64,000 nt of DNA from Prorocentrum cordatum (taxonomy: Eukaryota; Sar; Dinophyceae; Prorocentrales; Prorocentraceae). This document shows positions 53,720-64,000 of the stretch, one piece after another. Where the stretch lies: NCBI GenBank assembly GCA_963575745.1, contig CAUYUJ010017793.1, forward strand, positions 537,501 to 601,500. The letters are read 5' to 3'. The position numbers and the translations under genes were made by a program. The notes beneath the pieces are model-generated. The model was not told the origin of the DNA, ran no database searches, and saw only the letters and a program-made list of their open reading frames with translations. Each line of letters begins with the position of its first letter. The stretch's first letter is position 1.

Positions 53720-56700
53720 CACGGACCAGAACGGGTCGGGTCGGGTCGGGCAGGCATTAAAGTGTGGAGCATGTTCGCAGTAGCACGCGTGAACCCTAAC
53801 GGGCGGGTTGGGTCGGGTCGGGCGGACCCTAACGGGCGGGCCGGGTCGGGCGGGCGGGACATTAAATTATGGTGCGTGTACACTTGACACGCGTGAACCC
53901 TCACGGGCGGGTCGGGTCGGGTCGGGCGGGCGGACCCTAACGGGCGGGTCGGGTCGGGCGGACCCTAACGGGCGGGTCGGGTCGGGGAAAAAAGGGGACG
54001 CTGGGTGCGTGTACACTTGACACGCGTGAACCCTAACGGGCGGGTCGGGTCGGTCGGGCGGGCGTACCGCTAGGGCGGGGTCGGGTCGGTCGGGCGGACC
54101 TTAACGGGGCGGGTCGGATCGGGGGGCGGGACATTAAAGTATGGTGCGTGTCACTTTGACACGCGCGAACCTTACGGCGGGTCGGGTCGGTCGGGCGGAC
54201 GGACCCTAACGGGCGGGTCGGGTCGGGTCGGGCGGACCGCAACGGGCGGGTCGGGTCGGGCAGGCGGGATCACCGACCCCACCACCGCCCCCACCGTCTC
54301 CACCACCTTCCTCACCGCCACCACCGTCCCCACCACCATCTCCACCACCGCCCCCACCCCCCTCCCCCCCGCCCTCCGCGCCAGCGTCCCCGGCATCACC
54401 GTCCCCACCACCGTGCCCACCGTCTCCACCACCCTCCCCACCACCGTCCCCGCCAACGTGCCCATCACCGTCCCCATCACCTTCCCCGCCGCCGTCCCCA
54501 CCACCGTTCCCACCACCACCACCGTCTCCACCACCATCTCCACCACCGTCCCCCCCGCCGTCCGCACCAGCGTCCCCGCCGTCCCCGTCCCCACCACCGT
54601 CCCCGCCGTCTCCACCACCTTCCCCACCACCACGACCGTCCCGGGCGGGTCGGGTCGGGTCGGGCGGGCGGACCCTAACGGGCGGGTCGGGTCGGGTCGG
54701 GCGGGACATTAAAGTATGGTGCGTGTACATTTGACACGCGTGAACCCTAACAAGCGGGTCGGGTCGGGTCGGGCGGGCGCCCCTAACGGGCGGGTCGGGT
54801 CGGGTCGGGCGGACCCGAACGGGGGCGGGTCGGGTCGGGCGAGATGGTGCGTTTACACTTGACGCGCGTGCCCTAACGGGCGGGTCGGGCCGGGCGGGCG
54901 GGACATGAAAGTATGGTGCGTGTACACTTGACACGCGTGAGCCCTAACGGGCGGGTCGGGTCGGGTCGGGCGGGCGGGCCCTAACGGGCGGGTCGGGTCG
55001 GGCGGACCATAACGGCCGGGTCGGGTCGGGCGGGCGGGACATTAAACTATGGCGCGCGTACACTTGACACGCGCGAGCCCTAACCAGCGGGTCGGGTCCG
55101 GGTCGGATCGGGCGGGCGGGACATTAAAATATGGCGCGCGTGCACTTGACACGCGTGAACTCTCACGGGCGGGTCGGCGGGGGCGGGGGCACACGGCGGG
55201 TCTGGCCGGGCCGACTAAAAAAAAAAAATAACGGGCGGGTTCGTGTCCGGCGGGCGGGACACTCAAGTATGTGCTGTAACACTTGACACGCGTGAACACT
55301 TACGGGTCGGGTCGGGTCGGGTCGAGCGGGCGGACTACGTAACCCGGGCGGGGGGGGGGGGGGGGGGGTTTTTTTTTTGGGGGTCGGGTCGGGCGGGCCG
55401 GGCCCTAACGAGCGGGTCGGGTCGGGTCGGGCGGGACATAAAATATGGTTCGTGTACACTTGGACATTAAAATATGGTCGCGTACACTTGACACGCGCGC
55501 GAACCCTGCGGGCAGGTCGGGTCGGGTCGGGTACGGGCGGGCGGACCCTAACGGTGCGGACGAGGTCGGGTCGGGCGGGGGGCCCTAACGGGCGGGTCGG
55601 GTCGGGTCGGGCGGACCTAATGGGCGGGTCGGGTCTGGCGGGTGGGGCATTAAAAAATGGTGCGTGTACACTTGACACGCGTGAAACCTAACGGGCGGGT
55701 CGGGTCGTGTCGGGCGGGCGGGCCTTAACGGGCAGGTCGGGTCGGGCCGGGCGGACCCTAACGGGCGGATCGGGTCGGGCGGGCGGGACATTAAAGTATG
55801 GTGCATGTGCACTTGACACGCGTGAACCCTCACGTGCGGGTCGGGTCGGGTCGGTCGGGCGGACCCTAGCGGGCGGGTCGGGTCGGGTCGGGCGGACCCT
55901 AACGGTCGGGTCGGGTCGGGAGGGCTGGCGCGCGTACACTTGACAAGCGTGAACCCCTGACGCGCGGGTCGGGTCGGGTCGGGCGGGCGGGCCCTAACGG
56001 GCGGGTCGGGCCGGGCCGGGCGGGCCCTAACGGGCGGGTCGGGTCGGGCGGGCGGGACATTAAAGCATGGTGCGTGCACACTTGACACGCGTGAACCCTA
56101 ACGGGCGCGTCGGGTCGGGTCGGGCGGGCGGACCCTAACGGGCGGGCCGGGCCGGGTCGGGCGGACCCTAACGGGCGGGCCCGGTCGGGCGGGCGGGACA
56201 TTAAAGCATGGTCGCGTACACTTGACACGCGTAAAACCCTCACGGGCGGGTCGCGTCGGGTTGGGCGGGCGGACCCTAACGAGCGGGTCGAGTCGGGTCG
56301 GGCGGGCCCTAACGGGCGGGTCGGGCCGGGCGGGCCGGCGCGCGTACACTTGACACGCGCGAACCCTAACGTGCGGGTCGGGTCGGGAGGGCGGACCCTA
56401 ACGGGCGGGTCGGGTCCGGGTCGGAGCGTACCCTAACGAACGGGCGGGTCGGGGTCGGGCGGGCGTGACATTAAACTGGTGCGTGTACACTTGACACGCG
56501 TGAACCCTAACGGCGGGTCGGTCGGGTCCCGGTCGGGCGACCCTAACGGGCGGGTCGGGTCGGTCGGGCGGACCCTAACGGGCGTGTCGGGCCGGGCGGA
56601 ACCGAACGGTATAGCATGGCGCGTCGCACTTGGACAGTTCTCATTTATTCCTGGGTGAAGCCTGTGAGGTCGGGTCGGGCGGCGGAAACCCTTACGGGCG

Positions 56701-57935
56701 GGTCGGGTCGGGCCGGGAATACCCTACGGCCGGGTCCGGGCCAGGTCGGGCGGGCCAGGTCGGGCGAGCCCTAACCGCGAGCCCTAACGTGCGGGTCGGG
56801 TCGGTGGGCGGGCATTAGAAGTCTGGTTCAACGTACACTTGAACCTAACGGCGCGCGAACCCTCACGGGCGGTCGCTCGGGTCGGGCGGGCGGACCCTAA
56901 CGTCGGGTCGGGAGGGCGGGACATTCAAGTATGGTGCGCGTACACTTGACACGCGCGAACCCTAGCGGGCGGGTCGGGTCGGGCGGGCGGACCCTAACGG
57001 GCGGGTCGGGTCGGGTCGGGCGGACCCTAGCGGGCGGGTCGGGTCGGGCGGGCGGGACATTCAAGAATGGTACGTGTGCACTTGACACGCGTGAACCCTG
57101 ACGGGCGGGTCGGGTCGGGTCGGGCGGGCGGACCCTAACGGGCGGGTGGGGTCGGGTCGGGCGGACCCTAACGGGCGGGTCGGGTCGGGCGGGCGGGACA
57201 TTAAAGTATGGTGCGCGTACACTTGACACGCGTGAACCCTAACGGGCGGGTCGGGTCGGGTCGGGCGGGCGGACCCTAACGGGCGGGCCGGGTCGGGTCG
57301 GGCGGACCCTAACGGGCGGGTCGGGTCGGGCGGGCGGGGCGCTCAAGTATGGCGCGCGCACACTTGACACGCGCGAACCGTAACGGGTGGGTAGGGTCGG
57401 GCGGGCGGCCCCTAACGGGCGCGTCGGGTCGGGTCGGGCGGACCCTAAACGGCGGGTCGGGTCGGGCGGGCGGGACGCGAAATCATGGTGCGTGTACACT
57501 TGACACGCGTGAACCCTCGCGGGCGGGTCGGGTCGGGTCGGGCGGGCGAACCCGAACGGGCGGGTCGGGTCGGGTGGACCCCAACGGGCGGGTCGGGTCG
57601 GGCGGGCGGGCCATGAAAAATGATGCGTGTACACTTGACACGCGTGAACCCTAACGGGCGGGTCGGGTCGGGTCGGGCGGGCGGACCCTAACGGGCGGGT
57701 CGGGCCGGGCCGGGCGGACCCTATCGGGCGGGTCGGGTCGGGCGGGCGGGACATTAAAGTATGGTGCGTGTACACTTGACACGCGTGAACCCTCACGGGC
57801 GGGTCGGGTCGGGTCGGGCGGGCGGGCCCTAACGGGCGGGCCGGGTCGGGTCGGGCGGACCCTAACGGGCGAGTCGGGTCGGGCGGGCGGCACATTAAAG
57901 TATGGCGCGTGTACACTTGACACGCGTGAACCCAC
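53720..57935. repeat. Satellite array, unit 135-143 bp, about 4.2 kb
   Basis: Each unit has GACATTAAAGTATGGTGCGT, GTACACTTGACACGCGTGAA, then CCCTAACGGGCGGGTCGGGT and two or three CGGGTCGGGTCGGG runs. I count about 25 ACTTGACACG-type boxes plus a few decayed ones. In the cleanest part (56943-57911) spacings are 135, 139, 143, 135, 137, 141 and 138 bp. Minus-strand frames stay open across many units. Confidence 0.95.
54270..54640. repeat. CCACCGTCCCCACCA minisatellite inside the satellite
   Basis: About 370 bp of C/A-rich short repeats (CACCACCGTCCCC and CTCCACCACC words) interrupt the satellite, with array text resuming on both sides. Confidence 0.9.
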
Positions 57936-57949
57936 GAACAAATGCACAA

Positions 57950-59220
57950 ACCGCCCATGGGCCGTCGTTGCCCGGGCGACGTCGACGACGACGATTTTAC
58001 TCCGAGCGGGCGGACTGCGCCGAGCACTCCGGCGGCTGGTTTCTTCTTCGTTGGCTTTGGCCCCGGCTTCTTTCTCGTCGACCTCATCAGCTTGCTGCCC
58101 TTTGGGATTGGGTTCAGAGGGTCTTTGTCCTTACCCTGGGAGGCGCCGCTGAACAGGGTCTGCCATATTTGTATTAGTTTGCAAGCATTGGATTGCGCAT
58201 TGAACGCCGAGTGAACAAAAACTTCCGGCAGCAGCTTGACGACTGCTCTTTTCACGCTCTGCCACGTGTAGTTGTTCTTTTCTTGTCTCAAGGGCGCAGC
58301 GCTAACGATCGCCAGAAAGTGCTTCCCATTTGGGCCCGGCTTCACAGGGCCATCATCCTCGGTCACCGTTGTCTTTCCTCCCACCAGGAGCCACATATAC
58401 TCAAAGGTAGGAGAAAAAGGGAGACCATCTTTGAAGAGTTTGAACCCCCCCAGGAGTCTGTCTTGAGGAGCGCAATGGGGTCCGCCAGCACGGCGTCGAA
58501 ATGCGACTTCTTTCGCCAGTAAGAATACAAAATAGCATCGACGAGAGATCCTGTGGACCATAATTTTTGTTCCGATGCATGGACGTTGCGAGATTTGTCC
58601 GGCCGCAAGCCTGGAAACGGGCTCGTGTCATCATCAAGTCTGACGCTGTATATTTCTTCTATACAACTGGGGCCATCAACGCGCAGGTCCTGGCTCTCGC
58701 TAAATAGTTTCAACAATTTCTCTGATCGAACGGACAATATTAACAGAAGCTTCACTATGCATTCCCGCGCAGCATCCAAACGTGCGCCCCCGAACCTTTT
58801 TCCCAATTATGACGTCGGTACCGAGCTTATTCTTGTAATGAGCTGCGAAATCGTCAAGCTTGTTGAAGAAGGTATCATCACCGTCGTTCTTTCGTACCGG
58901 ATGCAAGTGCATGCCCCTCACAAGAGCCCTCGCCGTTGGTTTCGTGTCCACGTTTGCGTTCGGGGCATCTGCTATTGTGCTCATAACGGGCGTCCCCTCC
59001 AGCCCCTTCCTTGGAATGACGTAGTTTGCAAGCAAAGTGGCACACAGTTGCAAACTGTCGCCCATTTCGGCAAATTGTCGCACTTGCTGGGGTCCTTCAG
59101 TGGAGTATCGGCATTGGCTCCCTTAAGTGCCTCACAACAGCGTCCGAACCTCGAATCCGTAGGCAGCGCAGTCTCCCAGGCAGCCTCGACTGACTTCACT
59201 GGGTTAGCTTTTCCCGACAT
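57950..59220 (-). pseudogene. Unrecognised protein gene broken by three frameshifts
   Basis: Protein-like text runs continuously from 59220 down to about 57950 but alternates between two frames. MSGKANPVKSVEAAWETAL to KWATVCN; shift near 59050; SLQLCATLLANYVIPRKGLEG to SEASVNIVRS; shift near 58740; EKLLKLFSESQDLRVDGP to TDSWGG; shift at a run of seven C (58445-58451); FKLFKDGLPFSPTFEYMWLL to a basic tail (TRKKPGPKPTKKKPAAG). Together about 410 residues. Composition is ordinary, unlike the surrounding repeats, and codon use looks less GC-biased. No family is recognised. No introns are evident and no SL relic lies upstream. At its 3' end the last frame reads straight into the satellite array ending at 57935. 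At least the C-run shift could be a sequencing error; otherwise it is a dead gene. Confidence 0.6.
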
Positions 59221-59299
59221 GTTTTGTCTAGTGGTACGACGTGCTAACTGGGGCGCCCGGGAGGAAGCACCGTCATGTTCGCAAGAAATTAAACCAATA

Positions 59300-60950
59300 A
59301 GCTACTGATGAGTCCGGCACACTTTGCCTGTGCATCGGCCAGCTGCTGGTCTGAACCAGGGACAAGCTACGCCGAACACTGCCCCCCCATGGCGTCGCAT
59401 CCCGGGAATGACCGCCAGGTCCTATGAACCCTCCTGACGCAAACCAACACTGGCAGCGGGGATCGATTCGCTCTTCCACTTCGCGAGAAGGGGGGCGGGG
59501 GAGTGACAAGGAGGTCTGCGGATGAGAGGGAAGAGGAATGCTGAGGTAGAATGAGGGGTGAAGCTTGAGGAGGGGTGAAAAGAGAAGTGAAGAGAAGAAG
59601 AGCGGAGGAGGAGAGAGGAGGATAAGCGAGGATGAGGAGAAAGAAGGAGAGGATGAGAACGAGGACGAATGATGACGAGTACTGAGGATGACGGGGGGGG
59701 GGCTGTCGAGATGTCCGGGGGGCCGCGCACTGAAAAAGTCACGACGTCGGATGTCTGGGACGAGCGCCCAGCTCTGTCTGGACGCTCCGGGGGCCCTCAA
59801 CGGGCCCCGGGACCGGCAGAAGACGACCCGGGACGAAAACCTGGCCCCGGGGAAGTTGTGGAGAGGTCGGGGGGACCACGCTGCGAAGAGACTGCGACGC
59901 CGGGGGAGAGGGCGGGAGAGATCAGAGGCTCGGTCGACCCGTGCCCGCATGCGCCCAGCTCTGCCTGGACGCGCGCCCGCACTGAGACTCTGCGAGTGCC
60001 GAACTGCGCGCCGCACCGCCCGCCGCCCCTCCTTACTCCATCTCTTCCTCCAACCCCTCCTCCCCTGCCCCGGACCGAAATCCGCTCAGGACGGGTCCCC
60101 GGACCCTTTCTGGGGTCTGTCCGACGCAGCGTTTCCTCCCGGATCGATTCCCGACGGCCCCAGTGCCCGAAAGAGGCCCCCCAGCCGAAAACGGCAAAAA
60201 CCGAAATCGGTTTGTCGACTACTCCTCCCCCCCGCCTTTTCCTTCTCTTCTTCCCCTTCCCCCCGGAAGAAGTCGGGGCCGAGGGCGCAGGATCCCCTCG
60301 GGCGCCCGCGCCACCACGGGCTGCGCCCGGGCGCCCGAGGCCGGTGCCAGGTCCGAGGAAGGCCGGGGGACGCGGGGGCGGCCCCGACGGAGCACTGCAC
60401 CCTCACAGGGGAGTAAAGGAGCACCCCCACCCTCCCCAGACCCAGAGATCCAGCGTCTAAAAAAATTGGAGCGGCCAGATTTGGCCAGTTTTCGGCTTTC
60501 GGAGGCCCTCAACGGGCCCCGGGAACATCAAAAATCGGCCCAGGACGAAAAACCGGTCCCGGGGAAGGGCTCCGGACCTCCAAGGACCCCCTGGGACCGC
60601 GCATCGAAGAAATTGGAGCGCGCGGATGTCTGGGGAGGGGGAGGGCCAGGTGGGGGTGGGGCACAGCCATCGTCTCCCCGATATCACCGCGGGGCTGCCC
60701 CCAGAGATCCGGCTTTTCGAAAAAGCTTGAGCGGTCTCCGGGACCGTCAAAAAAACGACTCGGGACGAAAAGCCGGCCCTGGGGAATTTGTCCAAACCTC
60801 CTGGGGCCAACGCATCGAACATCCCACCAGCCCTTTAGGGCGTGACTGGTTTAGAAAGATTCCTTTTCCAACCCCCTTCTCCCCTTTCGGGGAGAGGTTT
60901 GCCCCTCCCCCATACCCCCTCCCCTGGGCCTGGACGGGGGGGGGGGCCGC
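59300..60950. repeat. Diverged repeats around GGACGAAAANCCGG
   Basis: CCTCAACGGGCCCCGGGA with a GGACGAAAA box occurs at about 59790-59831 and 60510-60543, and a shorter form at 60745-60763. Shared CGGATGTCTGGG words near 59747 and 60623 extend the similarity. No gene was recognised in this stretch; frames are GC-driven. Confidence 0.6.
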
Positions 60951-60959
60951 GGGTCGTTG

Positions 60960-61140
60960 AAGCGTCCAAGATGGCCCAAAATGGCTGCAACAGGGGCTCA
61001 GAAAGCCCAAGATGGCCTCCAATATCGTTCAGGACAGCCCCACATGGCTCAAGATAGCTCACAACATGCCTCCAAGAGGCTCCAAGACCGCCCCAAGACG
61101 GCTTCAAGTGGCCAAGGAGCCTCCCAAGGAGACCAGAGGA
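60960..61140. repeat. GGCCNTCTTGG block, C-rich orientation, short
   Basis: CCAAGATGGCC and CCAAGACGGC words for about 170 bp, the last block of the family. Confidence 0.65.
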
Positions 61141-61745
61141 CCCCTGAGAAACGTAAGGGTACGTCTTCGCCCCGCGTCCGCGCACCCCACGAAATCCAAG
61201 GAATTCCATTGCCGAGGATTACTGATCCTCGGCAACGAATTCCGTGTCTTCTTCCAATCCGGATGCGTTTCCGGCGGGGGGGTCCGGAAGAGTTTCTGGG
61301 GCCCTCCGAAACCCCCCAACTTCTCGTTTATGTCTGTCCCGTGCCCTCCCGCAACCACATGCACCCATGCTTACAAACACGCACAGGGAGGGAGGGGAAG
61401 AGGAAGAAGGTAATTGCACCCCATACAGCCTTCGCCTCAAAACGCACTTTGGCCTCCCCCCCATCCCAGGCCCGCCCCCCAGGACCGCTCTGGGCACCCT
61501 CCCTTTATTTTCCACTGCTGTCTGGCGCACAACTGCCTCGGAGGAACGCGAAGTCGGCAGAAGCAGGACGGGGGGGCACGGGAAGAGAGAAGGAGAAAGC
61601 CATCCCGCTGTTCCCTGGACAATCCGAAGGAGGTGGAAGAGCCCTTGCCCGGCACGTGAATGGAGGCGCGGTTGTACCTGCAAAAAACCTCAAACAGCGG
61701 CACAGGCCCGCACAGCACCCCACAAGCTGTTTAGTGCCTCTTGCC
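61141..61745. other. Unique DNA, no gene recognised
   Basis: Frames of 80-170 codons on both strands lack domains. Confidence 0.4.
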
Positions 61746-61748
61746 AAC

Positions 61749-61955
61749 GCGCCGTCTCGCTCTAAATCTTGAGCCACACAATCCCCGGGAGCCGGGGGCG
61801 CGAGCGATTGACCGCTGGAAGCCTTTCCACGCGGCCAAAAATACAGAATTCGCGCCGTCTCGCTCTAAAGCTCGAATCAGACAAGCCCTGCCAGCCGAGG
61901 ACGCGAGCGCTCGACCGCTGGAAGCCTTCCCACGCGGCCAAAAAGATGGGATTGA
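61749..61955. repeat. 103-bp tandem duplication
   Basis: CGCCGTCTCGCTCTAAA begins units at 61750 and 61853; both end GACCGCTGGAAGCCTT, CCACGCGGCCAAAAA. It lies just past the end of the broken gene at 61985. Confidence 0.85.
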
Positions 61956-61984
61956 ACGCGGGCCCTGTCGGACCCCGTTCCGAA

Positions 61985-63905
61985 TTAGGCCACGCCCACG
62001 GCTGCGGCTGCCCTGGCGGGACCCACCGCGGGAGCCTCCGGCGCCGGCTGGCCAGCGCCGTCGCCGCGGCGGCGCTGTGATCCCGGCAGCGACGCATTGG
62101 AGGCCTCCTCGCGGAGGCGCCGACTCCCCGCCCCCGGCGCGGTCTGCAGCGTGGCGACAACTTCCGCGACGCTGAGCTGCAGCCTGCTTTGGAGCACAGG
62201 TTTCAGGGAATCTGCCTCCAACTCATCCGAGGCGGGCCCCGCGCCCAGGAACCGAGCCAAAGCGTCGTGAGGCGCGGGGCCACGTTCCCCTCCCACCACG
62301 CGGCCCGCCTGCTTGGCTGGCCCATGGGAAGCGCGCCCCACGCCGGGTGAACGCCCCCTCCGCGCTGAAGATAGCGGGCGACGGTGCCCTTGGCCAAGCG
62401 GGCGCAGTCGGGCCATAGCAACGCGCATCGCATGAAGCCCAAAATCGCGGCCTCGAGCCGCTGAGCCGCTGTGTTCCTGGCCGCCTCCGGCCCCCCGGCG
62501 GGGCTGTCCAGCAGGTGGACGAACGAGGGGCAGAACAGCTTGCAGAAGAGGCTGGCGCCGAACTCGCCGGGTGGGCCCGCTGGGACCGAGGGCAGACTGC
62601 CCGGGCCCTGCCCGCGGAAGCGATGCCAACGGACCCGTAAGCCACCACGAGCACGCAGGACGCCCGATGGACGCGGGGCCCATCGATCAGGGCGGCGCCC
62701 ACCGTGGGCGCAGCGGCGGGCACGGCGGCCCCGGCAGCGCCAGCGCCAGGGCGCGGGCCGGCGCAGATGGCGCCGTTGTAGACCTCCAGTGCTAGCTCGC
62801 CGGCAGAGACGATGGACAGGAGCCTCTGCACCTGCCGGAGTTCCGCGGCCAGCTGATCACCGATGTACTGGAGGGAGCTCCGCCATTCTCCAATTGACGG
62901 CGTCGATTTGGCGGGAAGCCAAACGCCCCCGCGCAGCGAAGCCGAGCTCCTTGTTGGGCTCGCCCCCGACGAAATCGAAGCAACGCTTCATGGCGGCCTT
63001 TTTGTCAGTGACCCTGGAAAGCTTGTCGCGCCCGAAGCCCGCGGCGCCCCTGCGGACGGCCCTCCGGTCAGCCTCGCACGCCTCCTGCGGCAGCTGCGTC
63101 AAATACGCGGGCGGCATGGCGCATGCGTTGATCACCGGCGCCGTGAAGGCCAAGTACCGTTCGCGCGCCGCCAAGGCAGTTTGCTGCGTGTCCTGGTCAC
63201 CAAAGAGACGAGCACCGTCCCGCGTGTTCAGCCCTGCGACGTGGCGCACGGTGACTCGGGGGACCCGCCCCCCCCGTCTTTGCGTCGCTTGTACAAAGCA
63301 TGCAAATCGCTGCCAAAGTTGAGGCTGGCATCCCGGAAAATGGCGCTCGGGCGGCCCGTGTCCATGGCGACGTTGAAGTTCGCCCGGTTCTTCTTCACGC
63401 GCTGCGCAGACCCGAGCAAGCCGAGAGACCCCCCCGAGGCAGCCCATTCATCGTGCCCCAGCATGACACCGTGGTAACAGCGGCCCTCGCGGTCGGCGTC
63501 GCACTGCGCAGTGAACTCCTCAGGGGTGATTGCCTTGAAATACGTGTAGGTCAGCTCGGCCTCCTCGGCGTCCAGCTCGTTGTCATACACCTTACGGAGC
63601 GTAGGTTCGTTTACTATGATCTCGTGCTCCGTACAGGCCTCGTCGACCTCGGCGTTCAGCCCGCTCTTGTTCGTTTTCGCGCACTGCACGAAGATGACCC
63701 CGAAGGACGAAGTGATGGGCCGCTCGCGCAAGCGAATGAGCAAGCCGTTCATCCCGTGCAAGGCCGTGGACATCGTGCCCAGCAGGTGGGGCAGCTCGTG
63801 GACGCAGGCCACCATCGCGCCCACCCCGACCTTCTGCGAGAGGTCTGGCCCCAACAGAATGCGGGGCTGGTAAGACCGGGCCACCCATTCGGTAACTTTC
63901 TCCAT
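61985..63905 (-). pseudogene. Unrecognised protein gene broken by several frameshifts
   Basis: The first segment (63905 to about 63265) is a good protein: MEKVTEWVARSYQPRILLGP, SSFGVIFVQCAKTNKSGL, DAEEAELTYTYFKAITPEEF, CYHGVMLGHDEW, SGRP-like FNVAMDTGRPSAIF and FGSDLHALYKRRKDGG. A shift at a run of eight C (about 63268-63275) leads to VRHVAGLNTRDGARLFGDQDTQ ... AAMKRCFDFVGGEPNKELGF. Further shifts near 62880 (SLQYIGDQLAAELRQVQRLL), 62640 (GEFGASLFCKLFCPSFVHLLDS) and 62290 (DELEADSLKPVLQSRLQLS) carry the text to a stop at 61985. In all about 630 residues. No domain is recognised. The gene may begin beyond the window edge. Homopolymer errors could explain some, not obviously all, of the shifts. 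Confidence 0.6.
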
Positions 63906-64000
63906 CGAAGTGAAAGCAGTCGGGCCTTGCGCCGTGTCGGTCGAAGAGCCTGCTCAGCGGTCCGCGGCCTTGCCCAGCGGGCCGGCGCATTACTTGAACC

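Noticed and set aside
53720-57935. CCCTAAC words suggesting telomeric repeats
   Set aside because: CCCTAA occurs once or twice per 138-bp unit, never as a tandem hexamer or heptamer run.
61760-61780. Minus-strand GTGTGGCTCAAG as a second spliced-leader relic
   Set aside because: Only the last 9 bases (GGCTCAAG with one more) match the SL; the GTAGCCATTT part is missing.
1-64000. tRNA, rRNA and snRNA genes
   Set aside because: No cloverleaf with a convincing GGTTCGANTCC box and no rRNA core motif was found by eye; a covariance-model scan was not possible.

Overview
The window is GC-rich nuclear DNA from a eukaryote and most likely a dinoflagellate. The strongest evidence is at 48086-48121. 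There, a 22-nt sequence matching the dinoflagellate spliced leader (SL) at 21 of 22 positions is followed at once by a truncated second copy (its last 14 nt). Double SLs of this kind are known from dinoflagellate genes that were trans-spliced, reverse-transcribed, re-inserted and trans-spliced again. Remnants of non-LTR retrotransposons and very abundant simple repeats fit the same origin. I cannot name the species.

The window is gene-poor. Most long open frames cross triplet or other low-complexity repeats and are not genes. Coding or formerly coding material that I can support: (i) a 241-codon ORF directly behind the SL relic (48129-48854); (ii) a broken LINE 3' end with RNase H and a Cys/His region (49432-50554); (iii) two copies of a decayed minus-strand LINE ORF2 C-terminus with two C2H2-like fingers, inside a 3,314-bp tandem duplication (30967-37594); (iv) two unrecognised minus-strand genes with several frameshifts (about 57950-59220 and 61985-63905); (v) weaker membrane-protein-like frames at 16480-18070.

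Layout: 1-5360 microsatellites, a palindromic duplication (1821-2046) and a compound CCT/CAT array. 5360-8230 AT-richer unique DNA. 8480-13160 degenerate repeats built on GGCCNTCTTGG, with larger tandem repeats inside. 13350-14340 two short satellites. 14480-30960 mixed unique DNA, microsatellites and several terminal-inverted-repeat (TIR) elements. 30967-37594 the tandem duplication. 37700-46600 TIR elements, GATGCATCGGC repeats and more GGCCNTCTTGG blocks. 46720-49420 CAT/CCT arrays around the SL gene. 49432-51400 LINE remnant and flank. 51420-57935 a continuous run of four different arrays. 57950-64000 the two unknown broken genes with repeats between them.

The most informative non-coding content is a set of small TIR elements that look like non-autonomous DNA transposons. 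The best case is a family of about 160 bp with at least six copies. One copy sits inside a second TIR family, and comparison with an uninterrupted relative shows an exact 8-bp target-site duplication; three other copies carry 8-bp flanking repeats with 6 or 7 matches of 8. No rRNA, tRNA, CRISPR array, bacterial operon signal or complete transposase was recognised.
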